From positions 1-28,759 of IMG/VR virus record IMGVR_UViG_3300021138_000124: a stretch of DNA of 28,759 nt; one strand, 5' to 3'. The DNA is from a virus. The notes under the pieces were generated by a model. It was given only the letters and a program-made list of their open reading frames with translations. It was not told where the DNA came from and did no database searches. The position numbers and the translations under genes were made by a program. Positions within the stretch are counted from its first letter, which is position 1. Every line of letters begins with the position of its first letter. Positions 22,001-28,521 of the stretch are shown here, in pieces.

Positions 22001-22195
22001 GATTTCAGCAGGGTAGAGCCTGCCGGTCTTGTTGCCAACCCAGTCCTTCATCGTCTTGATGATGCCACCAGAGCCATCGGCAAACCGGACGTAGGTGAAA
22101 CCGTCGTTCTGGTTCCCCTTGAAGCGACCTTCCAAAGGCTCCGTTCCGATTACGTCAGTGTTGGTGAATTTAACAAAGTTCGGTTGGAACGTCAC
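16067..22195 (-). CDS. Giant polyvalent phage protein (2042 aa): kinase-like, ART-like, RelA-like and R-S-E ART modules
   Basis: The GTG at 22195 overlaps the previous stop (TAGTG), with AGGA upstream. Modules in order: PI3K/HipA-like kinase (about 20-215; A-N-A-D-R-R-x-x-N and G-I-D-H-A-L); tag 241-254; conserved phage module with F-R-A-V-H-D-A-F-G-H (about 265-480); tag 489-502 and Pro/Lys/Ala linker; ART-like domain (585-870; Y-S-G-L, Y-G-A-A-F-Y-T-S); tag 905-918; RelA/SpoT-like domain (930-1140; I-R-Y-T and F-E-V-Q-F-H-T-P-E-S); tag 1188-1201 and linker; second ART-like domain (1290-1560); tag 1569-1582; R-S-E ADP-ribosyltransferase (1590-1855; Y-R-G-M, S-x-T, E-D-E); pentapeptide repeats with A-N-L/A-N-F units (1860-2030). 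This matches the idea of a polyvalent protein carried in the virion and released into the host. Activities are inferred from motifs only. Confidence 0.75.
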   Translation of the reverse strand: MTFQPNFVKFTNTDVIGTEPLEGRFKGNQNDGFTYVRFADGSGGIIKTMKDWVGNKTGRLYPAEILAAQEYLASLVGETMNAPVRDCHFYGSGAKTVIMPFIVGQTGEEAGQTELPENAQGTALKLFDYLTANADRRPKNWISTPDGRIVGIDHALCNFRPRVLKPDFVSDLWNNGVSLESLLILQPKLANLAIDFHQIGMGDKHETMMQNLSQLIAAFQTLAKFATVVKSVVGADRIVVKGDEPGHPFRGNQWTGGNAELAKGAAEYAKSVGLQRPDIDYSKVKVNPSRALEIAKDYVALPSVDESTRAAYREFVKETHQQFEYLTKTLGVKVEVVKEDPYKDAAEMAADVHDNHHLAVLSASSTGGHPFVTNREIEEFRAVHDAFGHAATGRNFDRNGEEAAWASHASMYGPLARQAMTTATRGQNSVMTQLGGGFPEQKGALLPEKWSDPSTVGMSDDVVKSDGDIRPCFAGGRAQYDYQQSDVQKGDVDGHQFHGNQWVTVGGKFNASGGKAKAPKAAKAPKPRKPLIPAAKPPKAAQVAKPKPVAPSPPPAPQPQPAPKPEPKVEKPSAPLAPAPKSASIGHIAAKSEFPPATTALIKKLVSEYTDKVVFNKEDNPEQRRATLQENLTNLLLQPTEYLRQRDIAVKNKSSDPSSTAILQMLGYSERPTVLSEKQFANTPGQVLYSGLTDGSSGIMTKLSQMYYGDVPRYGGGMYGAAFYTSPGKLTPAGYANYNGTNGCIFRCKLDNPANVWQSDYNQKDRPSNQQPYLHNSDLLSDETAAYIERSFINEIPGEAHFSPEQQKTLASIGEAFPHLDDAFVGYEIYSTLPALAGFDAYHDTTNNYTMVLNRSSMILPENTTVSVNMKESYFGEGGALPNPIAENRDGLKDVPVPLPDKVEKGDLVGHLFHGNQYTSGIQVATFLASALYRRAAKNEPGITKEIAETATEVGAQRIKPDKVLKSADSLARKIALDARDFVGPKSEAEQQASLTVKDSIRYTLALDEKKFSDGVKSALADLRKEGYETIAIRNYFNTDPHNSYKGINGLFRDPIKNQMFEVQFHTPESAAMATKTHGIYERIRDLNPKDPAYIKGQAKMVKMWAKVSIPAGVEDIGTRSIKASAWTYYEYSTTEGKPFAYYRYDGTDAEAYVEGQWIPASAFLENWIEGNPLLTELDGPPEEAISKGDVPGHQFHGNQWLTVGGGFNTRGGKPSSAAKAPAKAPKAPKAKAPKAPRVPKAPKPVASPPEPKPEPKPEPEPTPPKAETPAPELEFKSELSPKETAEIRQYVENASKDIPISGQLGDKSQDDARRALFAKNLTMVLCNPGEYNRQFKIAKEQRSNDPMNAAILQMLGYGAKPRVVSEEEFAKVPTPCLFSGIKTGSTSVGTKMSQLYYGKVPRYGGGFYGAAFYTSPEKYTPVQYTRSGRGGESCIFRAKLESTSNTWTYDGLAYERPKGISLLPLMKQGITPDQASAYGKIDAVMTDYSMRMSAVPALAGFDALTASQVGNNNDDYTMLLNRGALVLPKNITIGSDISFYETTFDEKGAVGNKLTNVPVQPYEKPVQKGDVEGHPFHGNQWTGGEGGSEISQAESKPGDNVSVYLNSRKVAEAVEKGLTGPKWDMKVRGDCKAAIAKDIASRLGPEWDEALGSRQPEERAAAVSKLVSEWANTSNDTSPLSLAMQQLAAKEFGLAGHFDWDYKEAARQFLGYSSRGKLDSAQQDQITNLATATQAQVDKLVSENGDFYKAFLRAQYNATQDYFKAAGIKEVSVYRGMTFRSQSSPPDWTKGFKTNSEVPLRPLSSFAYSATEASHFGEVMISGTVPVERVLSCAKTGVGCLDEDEIVVMAGPGKWQVNGQNDFRNADLQGAKIKDIAEYANFSGANLQGAKFETPSQNANFSGANLTNADFSTDRTPFLNGNGSNGNLNHVWYGANFSNANLTGANLSGSFFSASDFIKANFSGCNLSKAEIGNSRLSEANLEGANLEDVNFRDVSLKGANLANANLSGAEFAAVQSDKDTVLPSGYEFSQYGIRQVSRNA

Positions 22196-23238
22196 TAGAC
22201 CATCCTGTCGTACATCTTCTTCGCAGTTGGGTCGTTGCCAGTGACAAAGGGGAACGCCTTTTCCATTACTCCGACGCACTTATCAACAGCATCTTTTTCA
22301 AAGGTGGTGTTGTTCTTGGCTGCCTGCAAATCCTTCAGGCCGGTGTACATCTGGGTCAACCTATCGGAGTTTATGTGCTTCAACACAGCAAATTGCACAA
22401 GGTCGGAGGACTGTGGTGGAAAAGGCTCGTAACGGGCGTTTCCCAAGCAAAGCGAGTGGTCAATCGCTACGACTTGGCTATCCTGAGTGACCCAGTTGCG
22501 GGGGGTCAGATTGGTGTACATAAAGTTTCCAAAATGACGGTCACCGTTGCCAATCAACTTGTCGAAAAAGTACATTTCGTTTCGCTGCTGGTTGCACTCC
22601 GATGAAACATTGTCTGCTCCACGACTGTCAAATGCTGTTTCACCCTTGATGAGGGGCATCACAATCTTCTTCGGCTCACCCGGAACCGGCTCAGCCTTGG
22701 CAATTGAAATACCCATCGCTGCGCCGATTTTTCCAGCAGCGACTTCGGCCTTAGCAAGTTGTTTTGGGGAATTTTTTCCCCATTCTGCTAGACCCTTCAC
22801 CACACCGGCACTGCCATCCTTCATCGTGACGAGTTGCAGTCCAGTGTTCTGCGCTCCACCCTTGGAACCTAACTTCTTGTCGTAGGAAGCAATTTCGTTG
22901 GTGGCCAGAACCTTGGGGCCGGGTTCATTCCAGTCCTTGACGGCTGGCTTCAGGGATTGCTGAGGCTCAGGGAGTTTTACTGGCGGTGGAGTTGGCTTTG
23001 GTGTTTCGGGGCGTGGTGGGGTAGGAGCCGGGGGCTTGGGGGCTGCAACACGGCGTGGGGCTGGTGCTGGCTTTGGCGCGGCTGCCCTGCGCTGACCGGC
23101 AGGCTTCGGCTTCGCTGCTGGTCGGGGCTTTCCACCACCTGCATTGAACTTTCCTGAACCGTTAATCCACTGATTGCCGTGGAATTCGTGACCTACAACG
23201 TCACCTTTAAGGATTTCGAGAATTTGTCGGAAGTTCAT
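22195..23238 (-). CDS. Tagged PI3K/HipA-like kinase (347 aa)
   Basis: The N-terminus is M-N-F-R-Q-I-L-E-I-L followed at once by the tag (11-24). A Pro/Ala/Lys-rich linker runs to about residue 95. The kinase domain has G-V-V-K near 145 (ATP-binding Lys), A-K-A-E near 163, M-P-L-I-K-G-E near 195, the catalytic loop G-N-G-D-R-H-F-G-N near 228, and V-A-I-D-H-S-L near 253 as the metal-binding segment. These resemble PI3/PI4-kinase and HipA families. The substrate could be a lipid or a protein such as a tRNA synthetase; neither is shown. It is next to a second such kinase and immediately precedes the giant protein gene. Confidence 0.7.
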   Translation of the reverse strand: MNFRQILEILKGDVVGHEFHGNQWINGSGKFNAGGGKPRPAAKPKPAGQRRAAAPKPAPAPRRVAAPKPPAPTPPRPETPKPTPPPVKLPEPQQSLKPAVKDWNEPGPKVLATNEIASYDKKLGSKGGAQNTGLQLVTMKDGSAGVVKGLAEWGKNSPKQLAKAEVAAGKIGAAMGISIAKAEPVPGEPKKIVMPLIKGETAFDSRGADNVSSECNQQRNEMYFFDKLIGNGDRHFGNFMYTNLTPRNWVTQDSQVVAIDHSLCLGNARYEPFPPQSSDLVQFAVLKHINSDRLTQMYTGLKDLQAAKNNTTFEKDAVDKCVGVMEKAFPFVTGNDPTAKKMYDRMV

Positions 23239-23259
23239 ACCATTTCACCCATATAAAGA

Positions 23260-24405
23260 CTACTTGATGATTTTGGGGAAAGCCTGCTCCAGTGTTGCTT
23301 GCATTACCTTGACTTTTGGAAGTTCCTCTTGGTTCAGGGTTCCACCACTGATGAGAGACTTCAGGGACTTGTTGATTTGGTTCAATCGGGACGGCTTAAT
23401 GCTGTACTGGGTCACAACGCTTTGGAGTTCTCGTGAACTTGGTGGAAACAAGGAACGGAACGCCAGCGAATGGTCAATGCCGACCAGTTTGGAATCTGGG
23501 GTGATTGCGTCGGCAATGGTCAATCCCTGCTTCAGGCGAACGGTTTGGGAGCCGTCTTTCTTTGTGAACGGCTCAAAGGCAGTCGGGTTGGTGTTCGTGA
23601 CCATCACGTTCTCGCAGTGTCGGTCACCGTTGCCGACCATTGTGTCGAACAGGCGCATTTCACCAAGGGCTGCACGGAATTGGGGCGGGTACCCGTCGGG
23701 GTCGCCAGTGCCGGGGTTAAAGTTCTCTTTCCGCATCATTGCCATCGGCCCGCAGCAAGTTGCCCACGTCTCGCCCTGCACCCACGGCTGGATTACAGCA
23801 TCCTTTTGGCCGGGAACGCCGATACAGTCACGAATAGGCGCACCGATAGCCTGTCCGATTTTGGATGACAGCACTTCGGCTTTCGCCATTTCTTCTGCTG
23901 GAATCCCGTTCCATTGCCCGATGGTCTTCGCTACACCCTTGGAGCCGTCATCGAAGGTGACTTTGCCCATCTTGATTTGCTGCGCTCCACCGAGATGCAG
24001 AGATTCATCGTTGTTCTGTATCTTTTCACTGGTGAAGGGTAAGAATCCCTTGCCCGGCTTAAAGGGTGGCTCTTTGGCTTCCTTTGGTGATGGGGCGTAG
24101 TCGGCAGGCGTTGATGTCGGCTGCTTCTGAGCATTGAGGTGGTTGTTGATGATGGACAACAACACGCTGTTCAGGTCACGCTGCTTTGGATTCTTCGCTG
24201 CTGGCTTCTGAGGGGCAGGGCGTGGGGCTGGTTGCTTCTTTGGGGCTGCTGGCTGACGAACTGCTGCCTTGGGCTTCTTTCCACCACCACGGGGTTTGTT
24301 GCCCTTGACGTTGAATCCACCGGCTTCGTTGACCCACTGATTACCGTGAAAGTCGTGTCCGGGTACATCACCTTTCAGAATTGTGGTGATGCTTCTCCAG
24401 TCCAT
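23260..24405 (-). CDS. Tagged PI3K/HipA-like kinase (381 aa)
   Basis: This is a paralogue of the 347-aa kinase with the same N-terminal plan: M-D-W-R-S-I-T-T-I-L, tag at residues 11-24, then a Lys/Pro/Ala/Gln-rich linker to about 65. The kinase domain shows G-V-A-K near 158, M-A-K-A-E-V near 173, a Q-P-W-V-Q-G-E hinge near 208, M-V-G-N-G-D-R-H-C-E-N near 265, and L-V-G-I-D-H-S-L near 312. All expected catalytic residues (Lys, Asp, Asn, Asp) are present, so activity is plausible. The start overlaps the 101-aa stop (TAATG). Two adjacent kinases plus a third in the giant protein suggest repeated duplication. Confidence 0.7.
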   Translation of the reverse strand: MDWRSITTILKGDVPGHDFHGNQWVNEAGGFNVKGNKPRGGGKKPKAAVRQPAAPKKQPAPRPAPQKPAAKNPKQRDLNSVLLSIINNHLNAQKQPTSTPADYAPSPKEAKEPPFKPGKGFLPFTSEKIQNNDESLHLGGAQQIKMGKVTFDDGSKGVAKTIGQWNGIPAEEMAKAEVLSSKIGQAIGAPIRDCIGVPGQKDAVIQPWVQGETWATCCGPMAMMRKENFNPGTGDPDGYPPQFRAALGEMRLFDTMVGNGDRHCENVMVTNTNPTAFEPFTKKDGSQTVRLKQGLTIADAITPDSKLVGIDHSLAFRSLFPPSSRELQSVVTQYSIKPSRLNQINKSLKSLISGGTLNQEELPKVKVMQATLEQAFPKIIK

Positions 24406-24710
24406 TAGTCAACTGTCCACGTCGTAGGCTCGTCGGTGGCGAACATCAGTCCGTTGCTCCAACCGTTCAGGTAGTCGTAGATTTCACTGTCCGTGAAGTT
24501 GTCCATCCCGTCGTTGGCTGCACGGTCACGGATGGCCTGCACCATATTGGCTGCGGTTCCCTCATCGGCAGTCAGAACGCCGTTTTCCAGCGTGGCAGTC
24601 CCGTAGCAACCGTTTTCGGGCATCGAAACGTTGTAGAAGTAGAGCATCTTGGCTTCGGGAGCCGGGGTTGCGTCCTTCTTCAGGTTGGTGAAAATGTCTC
24701 TAGCCTTCAT
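24405..24710 (-). CDS. Hypothetical 101-aa protein with kinase-like N-terminal leader
   Basis: ATG 24710 has AGGAG six bases upstream. The first residues, M-K-A-R-D-I-F-T-N-L-K-K-D, follow the same pattern (M-x-x-R-x-I-x-x-x-L-K-x-D) that starts the two kinases, but the GH-FHGNQ part of the tag is missing. The body is a mix of strands and helices (Y-F-Y-N-V-S-M-P-E-N-G, then D-S-E-I-Y-D-Y-L-N-G-W). It may be a related packaged protein whose tag decayed, or a fold with no enzyme role. It lies between two tagged genes. Confidence 0.6.
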   Translation of the reverse strand: MKARDIFTNLKKDATPAPEAKMLYFYNVSMPENGCYGTATLENGVLTADEGTAANMVQAIRDRAANDGMDNFTDSEIYDYLNGWSNGLMFATDEPTTWTVD

Positions 24711-24718
24711 CGCTGCTC

Positions 24719-27073
24719 CTATTTGACGTAGTTCTTCGGTGACTGGCCGAACCCAAGGTAAAGGCTACCAGTCGGGGTTGAAGGTGGTGATACTGGCTTC
24801 TGGCCGTTCACGAGTTGCCAACGGTTGTCAATGGGGCGTGAGCAGGTAGAGCAGACGTACACCGGCGCACCGGTCACGAACTGGCCGTTGAACGAACCGT
24901 CTGCGTTTCTACCAATCCACTGCTCTGGCACCCTGACAGTGTTCTGATGCCCTGAAGCGCAGTGAGCCGTAAAGAGGGCGTTGTAAGGGTCGAATCGAAC
25001 GATTCCACCTTTGGAATGTTGGTTGCCTCGGAAGACGTGACCCTGCAAGTCCCCCTTGAAGAACAAGTACTCGGAAAGGAGCGTCGAAGTGATGAAGTCC
25101 AGTGCCTTCTTGGTTGCCGTCGGCTTCCCTCGCCCTTGGTTCTCGGCGTTGTTGGCGTTAGCCCACTGGGTGGTGAGTTTCAACGCTTCGCCGTGGTTCA
25201 CCGACAGTCGGTAGACAGGCATCTTGGCTCCGTTGTGGAAGTGGATGCCAACTGCTGCTGCCCAAGTGTGGTGACCGTCAAGGACGTAGCCATCTTTGGA
25301 AATGAGAATCCTCATCTTGTCCGGGATGGCACTGTCCTTGAAAGACCGGAAGATGGCAGCAGATTTCACTGCAAACACTTCCTTCTGCACGGGCTTCAAG
25401 GTAGTTGGGTCAACGTCTTCCTTGGTTGCCGTCACGCCGTTGTTCTTCTCCAAGTCGCTGAGGAACTGTGGGCGTTGTTCGGTTTCCACCTGAGGCATAT
25501 CCACTCGTGCGATGCCCAGACCGTCCTTGCCCATCAACCGTGTTCCGTCAATGCGAAGTTCCGTAATGTTGGACTTCAGGAACTCGTGGCCGATTCCACC
25601 CTTCATCCCCTCAAAAAGGGTTTCCAAGTTCTTCTCGTCAATGACGGGTTGCTTCCCGTCGTTCAGGCTTTTCAGCACTTTGACGGCAAACTGCCTTCTG
25701 TCTTCCCTTGTATCGCCCTTTGGAGTGAGAACTCGTTCTCCCAAGTCTTGGCTCGTGGGGTTTGGCTTCACGCCTTCCAGTGGTGATTTATTGTCCGGGG
25801 CAGTGTTGCCTTCGCCACCTGTCCACTGATTCCCACGAAAGGGGTGGCCGGGGTCATCACCCTTAGTGAGAGCGAGTTGGCCCGTGTTGGTGCTGATGAA
25901 GTCCTTGTTTCGTTCCCACGACTTGTCGGCCTGTGCGCTGGCTGCTGCTGCCTTCATTGCTGCTGCTGGAACAATTTTGAAGTTTTTCCCAGCCCGCAGG
26001 TACTTTTCGATAGCATCTGCCGTTGCTGAATTGGCTGAGTAGGCCCGCCACTGGTCACTGGCGAGCGACGAGAGGAACCTAGCCTTGTCGCTTTGCAAGC
26101 CTTCTGGGAAGTTATGGATGGATGAGACGATTTGCTTCCAACGGTCTTGGTGAATGTCGGCAATGTCTCTGGCTTCGTTGATGAGTGGGCCTGCCGATGC
26201 CGGGTCAGTGTAGGTCTTCTTGCTCAGTTTGGAAGACAACTTTTCAGCACGGCCTGACGCTTCTCCACCCGTGAACTGATTTCCGTGGAAGATGTGTCCG
26301 AGGAAGTCGCCCTTTTGGATTTCACTGCCCACAACCGACTTGGCCCACGAGTAGCCAGCATCGCCACCCCACGCATACCACGCCACCTTGCCGGGGCTTG
26401 GCTCATCCCAGTGTGGTGAATCCTTGTCGCCCTGATGACGGTCAAAATAGGCCTTCATACGCTTCAGGGTGTCCATAGACACAGCGTGGCCGTTGGCGAG
26501 GTCTGAGGCTCGTTTACGGCCCACTGAGGTGAATCCGTCGCCAGCCTTTCCATCCTTCATCCACGCCAAAGCCTTCTTCGCTGCTTCTTGAACGCCCTTT
26601 GGAGGGGTAAAGGATTCTGACTTTGCTACAGGCTTCCTGTAGGTTCCACCACGACGCTTGTACTCTTGGACAACCCAGCCGTTTGCGACTGCTGATGGGT
26701 AGACATCGAACTTCTTCTTTGCGTCTGCCTTGACCCGGCTGTAGAGTTTCTTGTTCGCTGGCTCGCCCTTGCGGTCAGAAATGATGCCCGTGTAGTCGGT
26801 ATCGTCATCGGCTTTGGAGATTTCACCTTCGGCGTGGCCTGCTGGCTCCCCGGTTGCTCCAATATGACGCAGTTGGCAAAAGCCTTCGGGGTTGTCAATA
26901 TACTTTCCAGCAATAGCGACGCATTGCTCAAAGTCTCCGGGCTGGCCCCAGTCAATCTGGCCATCAGCACCGTCTTCGTACCAGTCAATTAAGCCAGAAG
27001 CATCTCCGGCCTTGTGGATTTCAAATGTACGAGCGAACTTGACCCACGAAAGAATTTGACCATCGTAAGACAT
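24719..27073 (-). CDS. Tagged multidomain virion-type protein with ParB-like segment (784 aa)
   Basis: ATG 27073 has AGGAG five bases upstream, so a start at 27094 is unlikely. Residues about 95-140 carry the DUF5872-type pattern K-K-L-Y-S-R-V-K...Y-P-S-A-V-A-N-G-W-V-V-Q-E-Y-K. A second conserved phage block follows (G-R-K-R-A-S-D-L-A-N-G to W-Y-A-W-G-G-D-A-G). Tags are at 254-267, 404-417 and 673-686. Between the last two is a ParB/Srx-like segment near 590-605 (I-S-K-D-G-Y-V-L-D-G-H-H-T-W-A-A). The C-terminus has a zinc-ribbon-like H-C...C-S-T-C. The tags split the protein into four pieces, each compatible with an independent domain. Role: probably a packaged or minor virion protein. Confidence 0.6.
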   Translation of the reverse strand: MSYDGQILSWVKFARTFEIHKAGDASGLIDWYEDGADGQIDWGQPGDFEQCVAIAGKYIDNPEGFCQLRHIGATGEPAGHAEGEISKADDDTDYTGIISDRKGEPANKKLYSRVKADAKKKFDVYPSAVANGWVVQEYKRRGGTYRKPVAKSESFTPPKGVQEAAKKALAWMKDGKAGDGFTSVGRKRASDLANGHAVSMDTLKRMKAYFDRHQGDKDSPHWDEPSPGKVAWYAWGGDAGYSWAKSVVGSEIQKGDFLGHIFHGNQFTGGEASGRAEKLSSKLSKKTYTDPASAGPLINEARDIADIHQDRWKQIVSSIHNFPEGLQSDKARFLSSLASDQWRAYSANSATADAIEKYLRAGKNFKIVPAAAMKAAAASAQADKSWERNKDFISTNTGQLALTKGDDPGHPFRGNQWTGGEGNTAPDNKSPLEGVKPNPTSQDLGERVLTPKGDTREDRRQFAVKVLKSLNDGKQPVIDEKNLETLFEGMKGGIGHEFLKSNITELRIDGTRLMGKDGLGIARVDMPQVETEQRPQFLSDLEKNNGVTATKEDVDPTTLKPVQKEVFAVKSAAIFRSFKDSAIPDKMRILISKDGYVLDGHHTWAAAVGIHFHNGAKMPVYRLSVNHGEALKLTTQWANANNAENQGRGKPTATKKALDFITSTLLSEYLFFKGDLQGHVFRGNQHSKGGIVRFDPYNALFTAHCASGHQNTVRVPEQWIGRNADGSFNGQFVTGAPVYVCSTCSRPIDNRWQLVNGQKPVSPPSTPTGSLYLGFGQSPKNYVK

Positions 27074-27093
27074 AAGTTCTCCTAGAAATAGCA

Positions 27094-27139
27094 AGTGCCA
27101 CTACTTTATCCCAGACTTCGGGATTTCAGTAGTGGCACT
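27094..27139 (-). promoter_or_regulatory. Large intercistronic hairpin
   Basis: AGTGCCACTAC and GTAGTGGCACT are perfect 11-base arms enclosing a smaller ATCCC/GGGAT hairpin. On the minus strand it is followed by TTGCTATTTCT, then AGGAG and ATG 27073. It occupies the 85-base gap between the 435-aa and 784-aa genes. It could be a partial terminator, an RNase processing site, or an attenuator that sets the ratio of the two products. Confidence 0.6.
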
Positions 27140-27158
27140 GCTACGACAATGTGTGGAT

Positions 27159-28466
27159 TTACTGGCCAGCAGCCTTGCGACTTGCGAGGTCGGCTTGGTA
27201 CGCAGCACCAGCCTTCAGGTCAGTACGGATGCGGTCAGCCTCGCCGTAGTGGAAGCCTTGGGACTGGACACCGGCAGGCATATTCTTGCCCGACTTCACG
27301 TCCGGGTGGTCAGCGTGTTCCTTCAGAACCGTGCTGATTCCGTAGTGTGCGCCAGCACCCTTTTCAAAGTGGCCCTTGGATTCCAAGAACTTGGCAGCAG
27401 CAGCAGCGTGTTGGCCAGCAGCCTTCAGCGCACGACCATCGGCCATTGCCTTGACACCGTTAGCGAGGTGGCCTTCGGCAGCCTTGGCGTAGCGAGCCAT
27501 CTTGGACTTCCAGCCTTCCTTGATGCCACGAGCAGAGGTGGAAACGCCACCGGTGTACTGGTTGCCGTTGAACGGGTGACCGGGCTGTGCGCCAGAACCC
27601 TCGCCACCCTTGGTGAAGATGTAGTTCTGGTAGGCAGCCGACTTTTGGAAGTCACGGGTAAGCAACGCCTCGGTGCTGAAAGCGTTCTTCATCATCGGGT
27701 GTTCCGGGTTGTCCGGGTAGTCGTAAATCGAACCCAGAACCATTTCGTCAGAGACGGCAGCAGCGCCCTTGCAGGTGGGGCAAGATTCCTCGCCGTGTCC
27801 CATACAGGATGGGCAGAGGTTCCTCAGCGCAGCCGGGACTGCTTCGTTGTAAGTATCGGCCATCGCCGCGTCCTTTCGGAGTGATTTGGTGGTGGAATCT
27901 GACCAAGATTCGGGAAGTTGGTCAGTCGCATTCAGAGCCTTTGCCTGTGCGATGATGTGCGCCTTGACCGCATCTGGGTTCTTGGCACGACCATACGACG
28001 AGATGGCGTTCTTCAGGTCGCCAACCGTCTTGATTGGGTAGGAGCCGTCGGGCATAGCCTTACCCTTTTCAGCGAGGTCTTGACGCTCCGTGTCCGAAAC
28101 TTCACGCTTGGCGATGTCACGAAGACCTTCCAAAGCAGACTTGACGAGCGACAGTTCGTCAACAGCCTTTTCAGCAGCCTTGTCAGCGTCACGGTAGCCA
28201 GCGAGCGTGTTGTTGTAAATTGAGCGCAGTTCTTCGCGGTTCGATGCGCCCTTCTCAACGGCAGTGAAGTAGGCGATTTCAGCGGCCTTCATCTGCTCGG
28301 TGGCCTTCACAAGACGGAAGTTGGCGTTGTCAACTGCTGAAAGAGCCTCAACTTCCATACGGGCAGCCTTGGCAATCTGGTCGCCAGCGATGCGCCCAGC
28401 CACCTCGTCACGGCCCTTTTGGTAAAAGGTCACAACGTCTGGCGTGGTGTTTGGAACTTGAATCAT
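27159..28466 (-). CDS. Tagged 435-aa protein with DUF6582-like and DnaJ-like zinc segments
   Basis: The start at ATG 28466 is supported by AAGGA upstream. Residues 1-130 are alpha-helical with coiled-coil-like heptads. Residues about 138-188 (S-Y-P-I-K-T-V-G-D-L-K-N-A-I, then H-I-I-A-Q-A-K-A-L) match a conserved phage segment of DUF6582 type. Residues 216-234 hold L-C-P-S-C-M-G-H-G-E-E-S-C-P-T-C-K-G, the double C-x-x-C zinc repeat seen in DnaJ and related proteins. A diverged tag, GHPFNGNQY, lies at 296-304; the K-G-D part is replaced by G-G-E-G-S-G-A. An Ala-rich helical C-terminal domain follows. It is probably a minor head or packaged protein. Confidence 0.6.
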   Translation of the reverse strand: MIQVPNTTPDVVTFYQKGRDEVAGRIAGDQIAKAARMEVEALSAVDNANFRLVKATEQMKAAEIAYFTAVEKGASNREELRSIYNNTLAGYRDADKAAEKAVDELSLVKSALEGLRDIAKREVSDTERQDLAEKGKAMPDGSYPIKTVGDLKNAISSYGRAKNPDAVKAHIIAQAKALNATDQLPESWSDSTTKSLRKDAAMADTYNEAVPAALRNLCPSCMGHGEESCPTCKGAAAVSDEMVLGSIYDYPDNPEHPMMKNAFSTEALLTRDFQKSAAYQNYIFTKGGEGSGAQPGHPFNGNQYTGGVSTSARGIKEGWKSKMARYAKAAEGHLANGVKAMADGRALKAAGQHAAAAAKFLESKGHFEKGAGAHYGISTVLKEHADHPDVKSGKNMPAGVQSQGFHYGEADRIRTDLKAGAAYQADLASRKAAGQ

Positions 28467-28483
28467 ACGAGAAATCCTTTCGC

Positions 28484-28497
28484 GTCTTTAGAAAGAC
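28484..28497 (-). repeat. Short inverted repeat between two tagged genes
   Basis: GTCTTT and AAAGAC flank two bases. It lies in the 55-base gap between the partial gene and the 435-aa gene, upstream of AAGGA and ATG 28466. It has no U-tract. A weak RNA hairpin is the only role that can be suggested. Confidence 0.3.
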
Positions 28498-28521
28498 TAC
28501 ACCGAGAATTGGAAATACTTA

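Noticed and set aside
24962-25786. Plus-strand frame of 274 codons opposite the 784-aa gene (and several similar frames opposite the giant gene and kinases)
   Set aside because: These arise from codon bias on the opposite strand; they lack ribosome binding sites and recognisable motifs, while the minus-strand frames carry conserved domains.
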